Shown here: positions 1-6,879 of the stretch, piece after piece
How the letters are laid out: every line of letters begins with the position of its first letter
Position numbering within the stretch: position 1 is the first letter of the stretch
IMG/VR virus record: IMGVR_UViG_3300047586_000066
Span: 38,599 to 102,598 of that record
Source of the DNA: a virus
DNA: 64,000 nt
Direction: 5' to 3' (one strand)
Made by a program: the position numbers and the translations under genes
The notes under the pieces: model-generated
What the model was told of the DNA's origin: nothing
Seen by the model: only the letters and a program-made list of their open reading frames with translations
The model's database searches: none

Positions 1-14
1 AAGGAGAGAAGCCA

Positions 15-464
15 ATGAGACTTTCATACACACGAACGGGTTTAATCACGAACGTTGAAACTGTGATCCACAGACTAGAAACAGCTCGCCAGCTATCCGA
101 GAAGGCGGAAGCTATCGAAGCAAAGCTCAAAGCGAAATACGAGGAGGAACTCCGGAAGTATGCCTCTGACATCTTGGAAATGCATGTCCACAAAAAGGAC
201 ACTTCGATTAAGATCGAAGTCGCCGCCGAGCATTGGAACGGCAACACCAAGATGCTGCATATCTCCCTGAAGCCTGCCGCTGGGATCCCTGTCAAATTCG
301 CCGAGGGGTTCAAAGATAAGAACACTCTGCCCAGCGTGGCCAGCATCGACAAGAAAATTCAGGAAGCCAAGGATATCCTTACCACACTGGTGAAGGCGAA
401 CGACAAGAACGTCATTATCACCACAAACTACGATCTTGAGAAGATGAAACCCTACCTGCAATAA
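15..464 (+). CDS. Hypothetical protein, 149 aa
   Basis: First complete gene of the rightward small-gene block. A strong ribosome binding site (AAGGAGAG) lies just before the ATG. The first half (about residues 15-65) is rich in Glu, Lys and Ala and looks like a helical coiled coil. The rest is mixed, without Cys clusters, membrane segments or a recognised catalytic motif. It precedes other small genes read in the same direction and is followed by two hairpins before the next gene. I do not recognise the family. The reading frame, start signal and composition make it a real gene. Confidence 0.75.
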   Translation: MRLSYTRTGLITNVETVIHRLETARQLSEKAEAIEAKLKAKYEEELRKYASDILEMHVHKKDTSIKIEVAAEHWNGNTKMLHISLKPAAGIPVKFAEGFKDKNTLPSVASIDKKIQEAKDILTTLVKANDKNVIITTNYDLEKMKPYLQ

Positions 465-474
465 GTGGCGAGTC

Positions 475-501
475 CCCGACACGGATGAGACCCGCGTCGG
501 G
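475..501 (+). other. Intergenic stem-loop
   Basis: CCCGAC (475-480) pairs with GTCGGG (496-501). The stem continues through one A-C mismatch into CGG/CCG, leaving a loop of about 7 nt. It lies 10 nt after the stop of the first gene. No T-tract follows, so it is unlikely to be an intrinsic terminator. It may be an RNA-processing or stability element, and it sits just upstream of a second hairpin at 504-523. Confidence 0.4.
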
Positions 502-503
502 AA

Positions 504-540
504 TCCGCTATTTACACAGCGGGGAAAGAGAGAAACGAAA
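504..540 (+). promoter_or_regulatory. Leader hairpin plus ribosome binding site, copy 1
   Basis: TCCGCT (504-509) pairs with AGCGGG (518-523) around an 8-nt loop, using one T-G wobble. It is followed at once by GGGAAAGAGAGAAAC and the ATG at 540. The same arrangement, a 5-8-bp stem, a short loop, then GGGGAAAGAG, recurs before the genes at 2573, 2887 and 4575. This suggests a repeated translational control or mRNA-stability element. Confidence 0.5.
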
Positions 541-1025
541 TGGGAGAATTAACCAGTGGTAGAGAAAAAGCCGCTTATCATCGTGAAGTGGCCGATGCCC
601 AAGCCGATGTTGAGCAGCACCATACGAAGCTCGAAGCCGCTGCGGCCGTCAATAAACTTCGCCAGTTCATTGGCAAGACTCAGATTCGCTGTCTTAGCGA
701 TCTGTGCCGGGGAGAAGAGCGCCAGTATTTCATCGACAAACTGTGCGCCCTGGCCGAGCTGGTCTCCACAATGCCCAAGACATACGAGCAAGACGGCTTA
801 GGGAAAGAGGCTATCGCCTATCTGCATTACTTCACTTCGGGCACCGATCACTATATCACCGAGAAGGACATGGAAGCCGAGCAGCATCAGGCTTTCGGCT
901 CGGCTAACATCGGATACGGTCCTGAGCTGGGATACATTTCAATCGTTGAGCTTCTCTCCTGCGGAGCGGAACTTGATCTGTACTTTGAGCCGAAAACGCT
1001 TGCCACTATCGAAGATAGAAAGTGA
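540..1025 (+). CDS. Hypothetical protein, 161 aa
   Basis: Starts at the ATG directly behind leader element copy 1 (GGGAAAGAGAGAAACGAA). The N-terminal third is charged and probably helical. The remainder is globular with scattered Cys residues (C56, C61, C74) but no clear zinc-binding cluster. No known family is recognised. It is followed 10 nt later by the next gene, consistent with one transcript. Confidence 0.7.
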   Translation: MGELTSGREKAAYHREVADAQADVEQHHTKLEAAAAVNKLRQFIGKTQIRCLSDLCRGEERQYFIDKLCALAELVSTMPKTYEQDGLGKEAIAYLHYFTSGTDHYITEKDMEAEQHQAFGSANIGYGPELGYISIVELLSCGAELDLYFEPKTLATIEDRK

Positions 1026-1035
1026 AGGATTGGCC

Positions 1036-1476
1036 ATGGATGCAGAACAGATTGATAACTGGGGTTCTGAAGCATGGCGACAACCTGAACCTCTGCCAAC
1101 TGACGTGGTTTTATATTCAGAATGCGGACGTAGCTTGAACAATATCGATTTTCGTTCGCATTCCTTTAAGCTGGTCAAGGCTCAGTTCGGCGGATACTTC
1201 GCTTTGGTTCGTCATGGTGGAGGAGACGAGCGTCTCAGCCTTGGATATTCGCATATGGGAATCGAGAGAATGTTTTCACAGCTCGATTCCGATTCGCGCT
1301 ATTTGCTTTTGCATCAGTTTTTCGATATCGCTCACAATGCAAACCGAGCCGCTACTGACAACACAGCGGGTGAGTATCGCAAGGCTTTTGTCGATGGCAG
1401 GCTGAAAAAACGCAAGTTGCCAGCTCAAGGGATATGGAAAATCTGGATTGAACCTAAAACCGAAGGGAGAGCATGA
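1036..1476 (+). CDS. Hypothetical protein, 146 aa
   Basis: The frame is open from 946, but the ATG at 1036 is chosen because GAAGGA lies at the right distance upstream and the earlier region overlaps the previous gene. The product is rich in aromatic and charged residues and has no recognised motif. Its TGA stop overlaps the ATG of the next gene (ATGA at 1473-1476), which indicates translational coupling. Confidence 0.65.
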   Translation: MDAEQIDNWGSEAWRQPEPLPTDVVLYSECGRSLNNIDFRSHSFKLVKAQFGGYFALVRHGGGDERLSLGYSHMGIERMFSQLDSDSRYLLLHQFFDIAHNANRAATDNTAGEYRKAFVDGRLKKRKLPAQGIWKIWIEPKTEGRA

Positions 1477-1823
1477 TGCCAGATATTTCTTTGAAAAAAC
1501 TGCGCGAGGATTGCCCACAAGGCTACAATCTCGCAACCCTCGTACCTTTAGACCAGCCTTCTACGGACTTAACCCCGCTTCTCGAAGCTGTCCCAGTTCT
1601 GAAGGAAGCCTCCGGCGCTTTGGGTGTTCTCCGCTCTATGGACATTCCTGGTAAGCGTCAGGGAATCCAAAAGCAGATAGCCTTGGATGGTAAAGAGTAC
1701 AAACTTTGGCATCTTGTCTTTCTGCCTGAGCCGGTGGATAACGTTTACGCTACCCTTCATGTTTACAACTTCTTTCTTCACAGGGTTACAGAATCAGAAG
1801 CCAGACACAGAGAGGAGACCTAA
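1473..1823 (+). CDS. Hypothetical protein, 116 aa
   Basis: Begins at an ATGA overlap with the previous stop; GAAGGGAGAG precedes it. A second ATG follows immediately (1476), so the true start could be one codon later. The protein is small and globular with no motif I recognise. Its stop lies just before the next ATG at 1825. Confidence 0.65.
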   Translation: MMPDISLKKLREDCPQGYNLATLVPLDQPSTDLTPLLEAVPVLKEASGALGVLRSMDIPGKRQGIQKQIALDGKEYKLWHLVFLPEPVDNVYATLHVYNFFLHRVTESEARHREET

Positions 1824-1824
1824 A

Positions 1825-2244
1825 ATGGAACTGAACGAAGCCGTTGAACTGGTCCTCAAACTTGCGCGGGAGTCAATCTCTTGGGATCTTATTGAAGTCA
1901 GAAAGGGACAGATTGAAGCCTGCAATTTAATCGAGGACTTTGCTGTGAATCACCTGGGACAAGATGACATTGGCGATCAATGCTGTTTTGTCCGTTCTTC
2001 GGGTACCGGGTGGTTTTGTTGGACGCATAAACACTTATGTCCCGGCCCTCTGCCCTACTGCGATCAAGAGCCCTGGGAAACTCCGCTAGGCCCGCGTGAA
2101 ATGCAAGCCGTCCGGACCTTATGGGATGCTCTCAGCGAGATCCTTGAAGACTCCTCGATTGCAACCTATCTGCCTCCAGAGCTACGGGCTAATGGACTGA
2201 AAGCTATCGAAAAAGCTGTAGACGCTTTCCCAGTGGAGGCATAG
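1825..2244 (+). CDS. Hypothetical protein, 139 aa, with a Cys/Trp-rich centre
   Basis: The ATG at 1825 is preceded by AGGAGACC, so the longer open frame from 1687 is not needed. The middle of the protein (about residues 50-85) carries several Cys, Trp and His residues (CCF, FCW, HLC, YCD), which could form a metal site. The C-terminal part is helical. I do not recognise the family. It lies in an unbroken run of small rightward genes. Confidence 0.65.
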   Translation: MELNEAVELVLKLARESISWDLIEVRKGQIEACNLIEDFAVNHLGQDDIGDQCCFVRSSGTGWFCWTHKHLCPGPLPYCDQEPWETPLGPREMQAVRTLWDALSEILEDSSIATYLPPELRANGLKAIEKAVDAFPVEA

Positions 2245-2246
2245 TC

Positions 2247-2489
2247 ATGAAGATCTACACTGGGAAAGCCACAATCAATAATTCAAGATTCGACCGAACC
2301 TACCGATTCCGTGTCTTTGCCACAAGCTATCACATGGCGGCAGCGCGAGCCATCAAGGTCGCAAAGAAGGAATTCAGGCTCAGCCAAGGACGAACTAAAA
2401 TCGCCTATATGGGCATTCCACATATTGAACAGCTTTCTAATCCCGTGATCCCTGCCGAGTGGGTAGATCAGGCATGGCTCATTGTTTGA
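2247..2489 (+). CDS. Hypothetical protein, 80 aa
   Basis: Follows the previous stop by 2 nt. The protein is small and basic, with a pattern of alternating strands and one Ala/Lys-rich helix (about residues 28-42). This resembles small phage proteins that help recycle or bind nucleic acid, but there is no specific motif. Function unknown. Confidence 0.6.
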   Translation: MKIYTGKATINNSRFDRTYRFRVFATSYHMAAARAIKVAKKEFRLSQGRTKIAYMGIPHIEQLSNPVIPAEWVDQAWLIV

Positions 2490-2526
2490 TTCTGGAGGCA
2501 ACGACGCGGGATAGCCCGTGCCATTG

Positions 2527-2560
2527 CTCCTTGGATCACCCAAGGGGAAAGAGGGGAACC
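2527..2560 (+). promoter_or_regulatory. Leader hairpin plus ribosome binding site, copy 2
   Basis: CTCCTTGG (2527-2534) pairs with CCAAGGGG (2540-2547), an 8-bp stem with one T-G wobble and a 5-nt loop. GAAAGAGGGGAACC follows. About 45 nt of this leader closely matches the leader at 2836-2886, including a substitution in the stem that keeps pairing (TA here, TG there). Confidence 0.55.
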
Positions 2561-2572
2561 TTGAAAAGATCA

Positions 2573-2812
2573 ATGCGCGTTATCTCAGCCATTCTGTGGC
2601 TTGCTCTCGCCGGGCTTGCCGCTGACAAGGCAGTTCAGGAACGGCCCAAAGTCCAATGTGCCGGTATCACTAAAGCCGGATTACGCTGCAAGCGCATCGT
2701 GAAACCGCCTGCCATATATTGCTGGCAGCATAAGGCACAGGCTTCGAAGAAAGCCGAATGCCATACCGATGCAGAGTGCGAACGCATGTACGGGAAACTT
2801 TTCCACAACTAG
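2573..2812 (+). CDS. Small exported protein with a Cys/His C-terminal domain
   Basis: Residues 1-19 are a short hydrophobic segment ending in LAA, typical of a signal peptide or N-terminal anchor. The mature part carries CAGITKAGLRCKR...YCWQH, a C-x8-C-x12-C-x2-H arrangement like small zinc-binding proteins found in many phages (DUF5763-like, from memory), then CHTDAEC. A TTG codon at 2561 stands at better spacing from GAGGGG and would add four residues including Lys-Arg, so it may be the true start. Role unknown. Confidence 0.55.
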   Translation: MRVISAILWLALAGLAADKAVQERPKVQCAGITKAGLRCKRIVKPPAIYCWQHKAQASKKAECHTDAECERMYGKLFHN

Positions 2813-2835
2813 ACTCTGGACTTGAAGATGTGGGC

Positions 2836-2886
2836 ACAGCCCATGCCTTCGAGCCTTGGGTTACCCAGGGGGAAAGAGAGAAACCG
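2836..2886 (+). promoter_or_regulatory. Leader hairpin plus ribosome binding site, copy 3
   Basis: CCTTGG (2854-2859) pairs with CCAGGG (2865-2870) with one T-G wobble and a 5-nt loop. GGAAAGAGAGAAACC follows, then the ATG at 2887. The element is a near-repeat of copy 2, starting from a shared GCCCRTGCC upstream. This is more similarity than two unrelated leaders should have, so it is probably a duplicated regulatory leader. Confidence 0.55.
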
Positions 2887-3102
2887 ATGGCCAATTATAA
2901 AGTGTGGGTTCAAATCGAAGTACAGCCCGAAATAAAAGATCCTTACAATGTTGACGAGCCCGTTGACATCATCGAAGTTGATACCCTTCCAAAAGCCCGT
3001 CGCATAGTCAATCAGATCATCGACCTTTTCACCGATGAGGAAACCATTGCCCACTGGAAGAGAACCAAAATCTATCCGTTTGAAAGGAGCAAAAATGTCT
3101 GA
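2887..3102 (+). CDS. Hypothetical protein, 71 aa
   Basis: Starts at the ATG behind leader copy 3; the longer frame from 2758 would begin inside the upstream gene. The product has one beta-rich N-terminal half and one helix (residues 36-60). No motif is recognised. It overlaps the start of the clamp-like gene by 8 nt, suggesting coupled translation. Confidence 0.65.
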   Translation: MANYKVWVQIEVQPEIKDPYNVDEPVDIIEVDTLPKARRIVNQIIDLFTDEETIAHWKRTKIYPFERSKNV

Positions 3103-3982
3103 ATATGTCATTTGGCAGAGGGGTTACTATATCCCTCCTTCTCATCAGCTACCCGCTGGACCGGATGAACCTTTATTGCTCCCTGAGAATTGTGAGACAA
3201 TCATGAACGCTGAAGCGCCGGAAGGATGGCAGAAGATTGACGCGATTGTCGAACGGACTTCTACTGAAGGAGTTCAGGAAGCCCTGGAAGAAGCTGAAGC
3301 CGCGAAGAAACCAAAGCGCCACTGGGTAATGGACTACTTCAGAGGCAATGAGAAGGACGGTTATGTCTGTGTGCCGCCCTGGCTCAATGAACAGAAAGCG
3401 CCAAAGCTCCAGCCTGGTCCGATTGCCCGGATCGACAGGAATTATACCGTGACCGTGAAGCGGCTGACCGATAACATCAAGAACAATCTCAGTCAATACG
3501 AGAAGCATCTCGGCAAGAAGGTCGGCGCTTATGCCTGTGTCGCAACGGACGGACACCGGGCTTTACTGGTCCGCGATGCACTCAAGGATGGCAAACACCG
3601 AAAGAAATGGCCTGTCAACGGTATTCCGAAGCCCACCGATCCCAACTTCGTTATATCTGATCCTGAGATTATAAACGGGCTTCGACGGCTGGGGACTGTC
3701 ACCAAAGGGGAGAAATATCCTTCCTGGGTGACTTTCTCTCTTTCCGCTGAAGAGGGGAGACTCGTTCTCTCCTCTTCAGTTCCCGACATTAAGGGGACGG
3801 AGGTCTACGAATGCCAGAGCACGGCGTCTATCGAGTTCTCCGTGAATACTGAGTTTATGATTGCGGCTTGTGGCTCCTGGCCGCTGATCTGCTATTTCAA
3901 AGACAATGTGAGCCCGTTGATCTTCATGCCCAAAACCAAAGCCCGAGAATTCATGTACGTGGTTATGCCCGTACAGAAATGA
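3095..3982 (+). CDS. DnaN-like sliding clamp, compact and divergent
   Basis: The C-terminal two thirds resemble the bacterial DNA polymerase III beta subunit. It has VATDGHRAL, matching the ATDGHRLA motif of clamp domain II, then a SxEF/L-x-A-type segment near FSVNTEFMIAAC, and it ends in YVVMPVQK like the clamp C-terminus (YVVMPMRL). At 295 aa it is shorter than the ~366-aa bacterial clamp. Only about 120 residues separate TDGHR from the end, against about 190 in E. coli, and the first ~110 residues are not clamp-like. It probably acts as a processivity factor or as a protein that interferes with the host clamp. GAAAGGAG precedes the ATG. It overlaps the previous gene by 8 nt. The homology is inferred from motifs only. 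Confidence 0.5.
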   Translation: MSEYVIWQRGYYIPPSHQLPAGPDEPLLLPENCETIMNAEAPEGWQKIDAIVERTSTEGVQEALEEAEAAKKPKRHWVMDYFRGNEKDGYVCVPPWLNEQKAPKLQPGPIARIDRNYTVTVKRLTDNIKNNLSQYEKHLGKKVGAYACVATDGHRALLVRDALKDGKHRKKWPVNGIPKPTDPNFVISDPEIINGLRRLGTVTKGEKYPSWVTFSLSAEEGRLVLSSSVPDIKGTEVYECQSTASIEFSVNTEFMIAACGSWPLICYFKDNVSPLIFMPKTKAREFMYVVMPVQK

Positions 3983-3987
3983 GGATT

Positions 3988-4188
3988 ATGGCTCTTACCT
4001 TGGAATCAGCTTTGATCGTGGCTCGCAATATTCGAGACATTGACAAGCCCTATCAGCCGGATAGCCCGCTTCCCTCCTGCCAGGAAGCTCTGGAGATTAT
4101 CGAAGATGCTCTTGGCCGCTATGACTTCAACTGGATCACTGGACAGGATGCCCGCGACCTACTCCGAAAGGAGTCTGGCTATGAATAA
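3988..4188 (+). CDS. Hypothetical protein, 66 aa
   Basis: Small helical acidic protein starting 5 nt after the clamp-like gene. An alternative ATG at 3979 overlaps the clamp stop as ATGA and would add three residues. No recognised motif. It overlaps the next gene by 8 nt. Confidence 0.55.
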   Translation: MALTLESALIVARNIRDIDKPYQPDSPLPSCQEALEIIEDALGRYDFNWITGQDARDLLRKESGYE

Positions 4189-4498
4189 AAGTCAATACGT
4201 TAGACCATTTGACAAACTTAACGACATGAAAGAAGACGCGAGGGGATTGCTTGTACGCATCGCCTCACTACACAGTCATTGCAGTCATGCCGAAGAATTT
4301 GGGCTTTATTCCTCCGACCATAGCGCCGTAGCCCATGCCTTTCGTTGTGCGGCAGAGCTTTATGTCGCACTTGAGGATACTGAAGAGAATGCAAGTTTCT
4401 ACCAAGACTTTGATAGATGGGAAAGACGCAGCAAAGAAGAGGCGGCAAAGGCGCTTCGTGATCGTATTCATGACGCCGAGTCAAAATCGAAAGCCTGA
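4181..4498 (+). CDS. Hypothetical protein, 105 aa
   Basis: The ATG at 4181 follows GAAAGGAG and overlaps the preceding stop by 8 nt. The product is mostly helical, with His/Cys in its middle (HSHCSH) and a basic, Glu/Lys/Arg-rich C-terminus. The HSHCSH cluster could bind metal, but the pattern is not diagnostic. Function unknown. It is the last gene before the first GTGCAC dyad. Confidence 0.6.
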   Translation: MNKSQYVRPFDKLNDMKEDARGLLVRIASLHSHCSHAEEFGLYSSDHSAVAHAFRCAAELYVALEDTEENASFYQDFDRWERRSKEEAAKALRDRIHDAESKSKA

Positions 4499-4511
4499 TG
4501 ATCGACCACTT

Positions 4512-4535
4512 GGCTTGTGCACTAGTGCACAAGCC
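4512..4535. repeat. GTGCAC dyad, copy 1, inside a 24-bp palindrome
   Basis: GTGCAC-TA-GTGCAC at 4517-4530 is the core of a perfect 24-bp palindrome at 4512-4535, extended by GGCTT/AAGCC arms. It lies between two rightward genes and just upstream of leader hairpin copy 4. This is the longest symmetric copy of a dyad found six times in the window. It could be a protein-binding site or a strong RNA hairpin. Confidence 0.7.
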
Positions 4536-4541
4536 TGGAGG

Positions 4542-4574
4542 CCGCTGCTATCAGCGGGGAAGGAGAGATTCTCT
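4542..4574 (+). promoter_or_regulatory. Leader hairpin plus ribosome binding site, copy 4
   Basis: CCGCTG (4542-4547) pairs perfectly with CAGCGG (4552-4557) around CTAT. GGAAGGAGAG and the ATG at 4575 follow. Same architecture as the leaders at 504, 2527 and 2836. Confidence 0.5.
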
Positions 4575-4964
4575 ATGGATGAAAAGAAAGAGCCGATGCC
4601 GGACGTGAATCGCAGCCCAATCGGCCAACGGGAATGGCTCGAAGAAGGCAAGCGGCTATTCGGCATGCCTGCAACAAAATGGAAGTTCATGTGTCCTGTC
4701 TGCAAGGGCATTCAGACAATGGACGACTTCATAGTAAGGAACCTCGATCATGACCTAGTGTACCAGGAATGCATCGGAAGACATATTCCCGGCGCTCAGG
4801 ATCGTTTCCTGAAGAGCAAGCGGCAGGTCGGCCCATGTGACTATGCAGCATATGGGCTCATTCATCTTGGTCGAACTGTTAAATACGAGGACAGGAAGGG
4901 AATAAAAATGCCTTCTATCCAGGCTTTCCCGTTTGCTCTCGATTTGAAGGAGGGATTACTATGA
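4575..4964 (+). CDS. Phage zinc-ribbon protein, VVA0879-like
   Basis: Residues 15-45 read REWLEEGKRLFG...KWKFMCPVCKG, then QTMDDF, an ECIGR segment and CDYAAYGLI. This order (EGxRLFG, FxCPxCG, xSC/ECIGR, CxYAxxGL) is characteristic of a small phage protein family annotated as VVA0879, as I remember it. The Cys pairs probably bind zinc. The function of the family is unknown to me. The start follows leader copy 4. The stop overlaps the next ATG (ATGA). Confidence 0.65.
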   Translation: MDEKKEPMPDVNRSPIGQREWLEEGKRLFGMPATKWKFMCPVCKGIQTMDDFIVRNLDHDLVYQECIGRHIPGAQDRFLKSKRQVGPCDYAAYGLIHLGRTVKYEDRKGIKMPSIQAFPFALDLKEGLL

Positions 4965-5200
4965 GATACATAATTCTAAGCTGGGACAATGAGGAGGAGC
5001 AGACCTTTTACGATATTGTCCAAGCCGAAACCACAGAAAAAGCCAGAGAACTCGTCAAGAAAGTCCGGGACAATTATGCTGAAATAATTGCCTCATTTGA
5101 TGCCGAGGATCTCCGCTCTATGGCAGACCGTATCGCAAGAGCGCCTGAAGACGAAGTTATTTCAGCATCCAACTGGAAGAAATTCAAGGAGGCGTCTTGA
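4961..5200 (+). CDS. Hypothetical protein, 79 aa
   Basis: Starts in an ATGA overlap behind AAGGAGGG. The small acidic protein has an N-terminal strand and two helices. It is a typical phage accessory protein without a recognised motif. Its stop overlaps the next ATG by one base (TGATG). Confidence 0.6.
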   Translation: MRYIILSWDNEEEQTFYDIVQAETTEKARELVKKVRDNYAEIIASFDAEDLRSMADRIARAPEDEVISASNWKKFKEAS

Positions 5201-5463
5201 TGGCTAGAACGATCCAATCTCTTACCCTTTCCGAGATGGACTGCAAAGGGCGCAACGGTTATTTCAACCACGGCAGGACTGAGATTTGGTCCTCCGGCAA
5301 TCCCGTTGATGGAATTACGATTTACGTCCAGGTCTACAGCAAGAAGACAGGCCAAAGTCCTCCGCTTCAGTTCCACGGCCCTGTGGCTGTGATCCTCCAA
5401 TACTTCGCCGAGCTGGCACGAAATTGCATGGAAGTATCCCGAGAAGCAGGAGGCAACCAATGA
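5200..5463 (+). CDS. Hypothetical protein, 87 aa
   Basis: ATG at 5200 behind AAGGAGG; an in-frame TTG directly before it is less likely as a start. The product is a small beta-rich protein with no Cys cluster or membrane segment. Unknown function. It overlaps the next start by 4 nt. Confidence 0.6.
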   Translation: MARTIQSLTLSEMDCKGRNGYFNHGRTEIWSSGNPVDGITIYVQVYSKKTGQSPPLQFHGPVAVILQYFAELARNCMEVSREAGGNQ

Positions 5464-5744
5464 AAGAACCCAAAGAAGTCATTTGCCCAATGTGCGGAGG
5501 GAATCGGCTGAAGGTCGGGCAGGTCTCCTACAACACTCAGGTCTATAGCCCAGACTGGGAAAAGAACGGCGACGATGAAGAATGGAGCGCGTCAGATTAC
5601 AGTCTTGACCAAAACCGTTACATTGTCTCGATCTACTGTCAGGATTGCTCCGAGAATTGCGAGGATACCGATCTGACCGATCTTGCCATTGAGGCTGGCT
5701 GGGAGATCTACGATGAAGATTCTTTTAAGCTGAAAACGAAGTAG
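5460..5744 (+). CDS. Small acidic zinc-ribbon protein
   Basis: The 94-aa product has CPMCGG at residues 9-14 and CQDC at about 58-61, the two knuckles of a zinc ribbon, in a strongly acidic context (GDDEEW, ENCEDTD). Such proteins in phages often bind host or phage machinery, but no specific partner is apparent. It is the last gene of the first rightward run. The next gene converges on it from the other strand, with stops 1 nt apart. Confidence 0.6.
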   Translation: MKEPKEVICPMCGGNRLKVGQVSYNTQVYSPDWEKNGDDEEWSASDYSLDQNRYIVSIYCQDCSENCEDTDLTDLAIEAGWEIYDEDSFKLKTK

Positions 5745-5745
5745 C

Positions 5746-6420
5746 TTATTCGTCAGGATCGGGGATGCTTTCGTCTTCAGAATCTTCGAAAACGTCTCCT
5801 TCGGTAGGGGCGACTTCGGTCGCCTCTGCCTCAATCGTCTCGCCTTCGGGCTCAATCGTCTCAGGGAGGGCGACTTGTCTGGATTGCATTTTACTCATAA
5901 CTCGACGCAAAAGATCTTCGCTGCTATTGACGCCGCTGGGCGGCGTTGCCCCTCCTCCGATGCTGAGACTTCTCTGGTCAACGTGGACGTTGATCCCCCC
6001 AGGTTTTTCCTGCATGCCCGTGGCTTCACGGTATTCCTTCATGACGGAATGCGGGCTCAATCCCACGGCGAGATAATCCTTTGCTTCGAGGCTGAGCGCC
6101 GTGTTCAAGAGTTGGCGGTATTTCTTTCCTTCAGTTCTTTGAATCAAAATCCTGTTTCTATCGTTCTCATGGGAAATCAACGTCCGGGTGGGCAGCAACG
6201 ATTGGATGTGCTGAATATCCATCTCGATCTCTTCGAGAGAGCACTCTATCCCTTGAGCATTGAGGAATTTAACAATCTCCTCCTCTGCAAAACCCGAAAT
6301 AAAATGAGTATAAACCGTGGAGGCGCGACCGTGCTGCGCGTAGTCGTCCTTCCCAATCTGTTTTATCTCTGGCGGAGGTCCGCTTTTTGTGACAGCCCAC
6401 TCGAATCCTTGTCGTGCCAT
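5746..6420 (-). CDS. Hypothetical protein, 224 aa, acidic tail
   Basis: The only leftward gene in the first 12.5 kb. Residues 20-110 are helical, including a possible DNA-binding helical part (VYTHFISGFAEEEIVKFL). The centre is Gly-rich (SLSIGGGATPPSG) and the last 45 residues are very acidic. The helical N-terminus, oligomerisation-like middle and acidic tail would suit a small terminase subunit or DNA-binding adaptor, but this is a guess. No strong ribosome binding site precedes the ATG at 6420. It converges on the gene ending at 5744. Confidence 0.5.
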   Translation of the reverse strand: MARQGFEWAVTKSGPPPEIKQIGKDDYAQHGRASTVYTHFISGFAEEEIVKFLNAQGIECSLEEIEMDIQHIQSLLPTRTLISHENDRNRILIQRTEGKKYRQLLNTALSLEAKDYLAVGLSPHSVMKEYREATGMQEKPGGINVHVDQRSLSIGGGATPPSGVNSSEDLLRRVMSKMQSRQVALPETIEPEGETIEAEATEVAPTEGDVFEDSEDESIPDPDE

Positions 6421-6448
6421 GGAGGCATCTTACAACAAAGGAATCAAA

Positions 6449-6559
6449 ATGTTTATTCCAATTTACAAAATCGTCGCTTTGGGGATTGTATTTGTTTTCT
6501 TTTTGATGGTCGCATTTCTCATGGGGTGCCTAGCTGGATTTCACGGCGATGACGATTAG
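6449..6559 (+). CDS. Small single-span membrane protein, 36 aa
   Basis: A short reading frame behind AAAGGA. Residues 3-30 form a hydrophobic segment (IYKIVALGIVFVFFLMVAFL) with a short acidic tail ending HGDDD. This is a one-span membrane peptide with the N-terminus probably inside or very short. The stop is 1 nt before the second GTGCAC dyad. Small membrane peptides of this type in phages include holin accessory and superinfection proteins; none is specifically indicated. Confidence 0.5.
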   Translation: MFIPIYKIVALGIVFVFFLMVAFLMGCLAGFHGDDD

Positions 6560-6560
6560 C

Positions 6561-6575
6561 GTGCACTGGGTGCAC
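6561..6575 (+). repeat. GTGCAC dyad, copy 2, next to a ribosome binding site
   Basis: GTGCAC-TGG-GTGCAC, followed directly by AGAAGGAG and the ATG at 6589. The block from dyad to ribosome binding site is almost identical to the copy at 44351-44365 read on the minus strand. As RNA it forms a 6-bp stem with a 3-nt loop. Confidence 0.65.
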
Positions 6576-6588
6576 AGAAGGAGCAAGA

Positions 6589-6879
6589 ATGGAAATCCTA
6601 ATTAGAAGGCCCAAGCATCAGAATATCCGCTTTAAGGAATCTGACGATATGGAGATTCACACCAGAAAAAGCAACATCCTTGATGATGGAGATCTTCATT
6701 TCACAGCCACAACGGGCCAGGGAGAAGTTTATATCCGAATGAGTCATGCAGAATTCATCATTCTTTCTCATCGCTATAGGCAATATCACAAGATGCACAC
6801 AAAGACCCCTAAGTATCGTGCTCGAATGAAACGTTTGATGAAGAAACTCGACTGTAAATATGGGAGACTCACAGAATGA
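6589..6879 (+). CDS. Hypothetical protein, 96 aa, basic C-terminus
   Basis: ATG behind GAAGGAG and dyad copy 2. The N-terminal half is beta-rich and acidic; residues 60-92 are strongly basic (Lys, Arg, His, Tyr), suggesting nucleic acid contact. No family is recognised. Overlaps the next gene as ATGA. Confidence 0.6.
   Translation: MEILIRRPKHQNIRFKESDDMEIHTRKSNILDDGDLHFTATTGQGEVYIRMSHAEFIILSHRYRQYHKMHTKTPKYRARMKRLMKKLDCKYGRLTE

Noticed and set aside
5746-6420. Firm call of small terminase subunit
   Set aside because: The domain plan fits loosely, but there is no diagnostic motif and no large terminase beside it.
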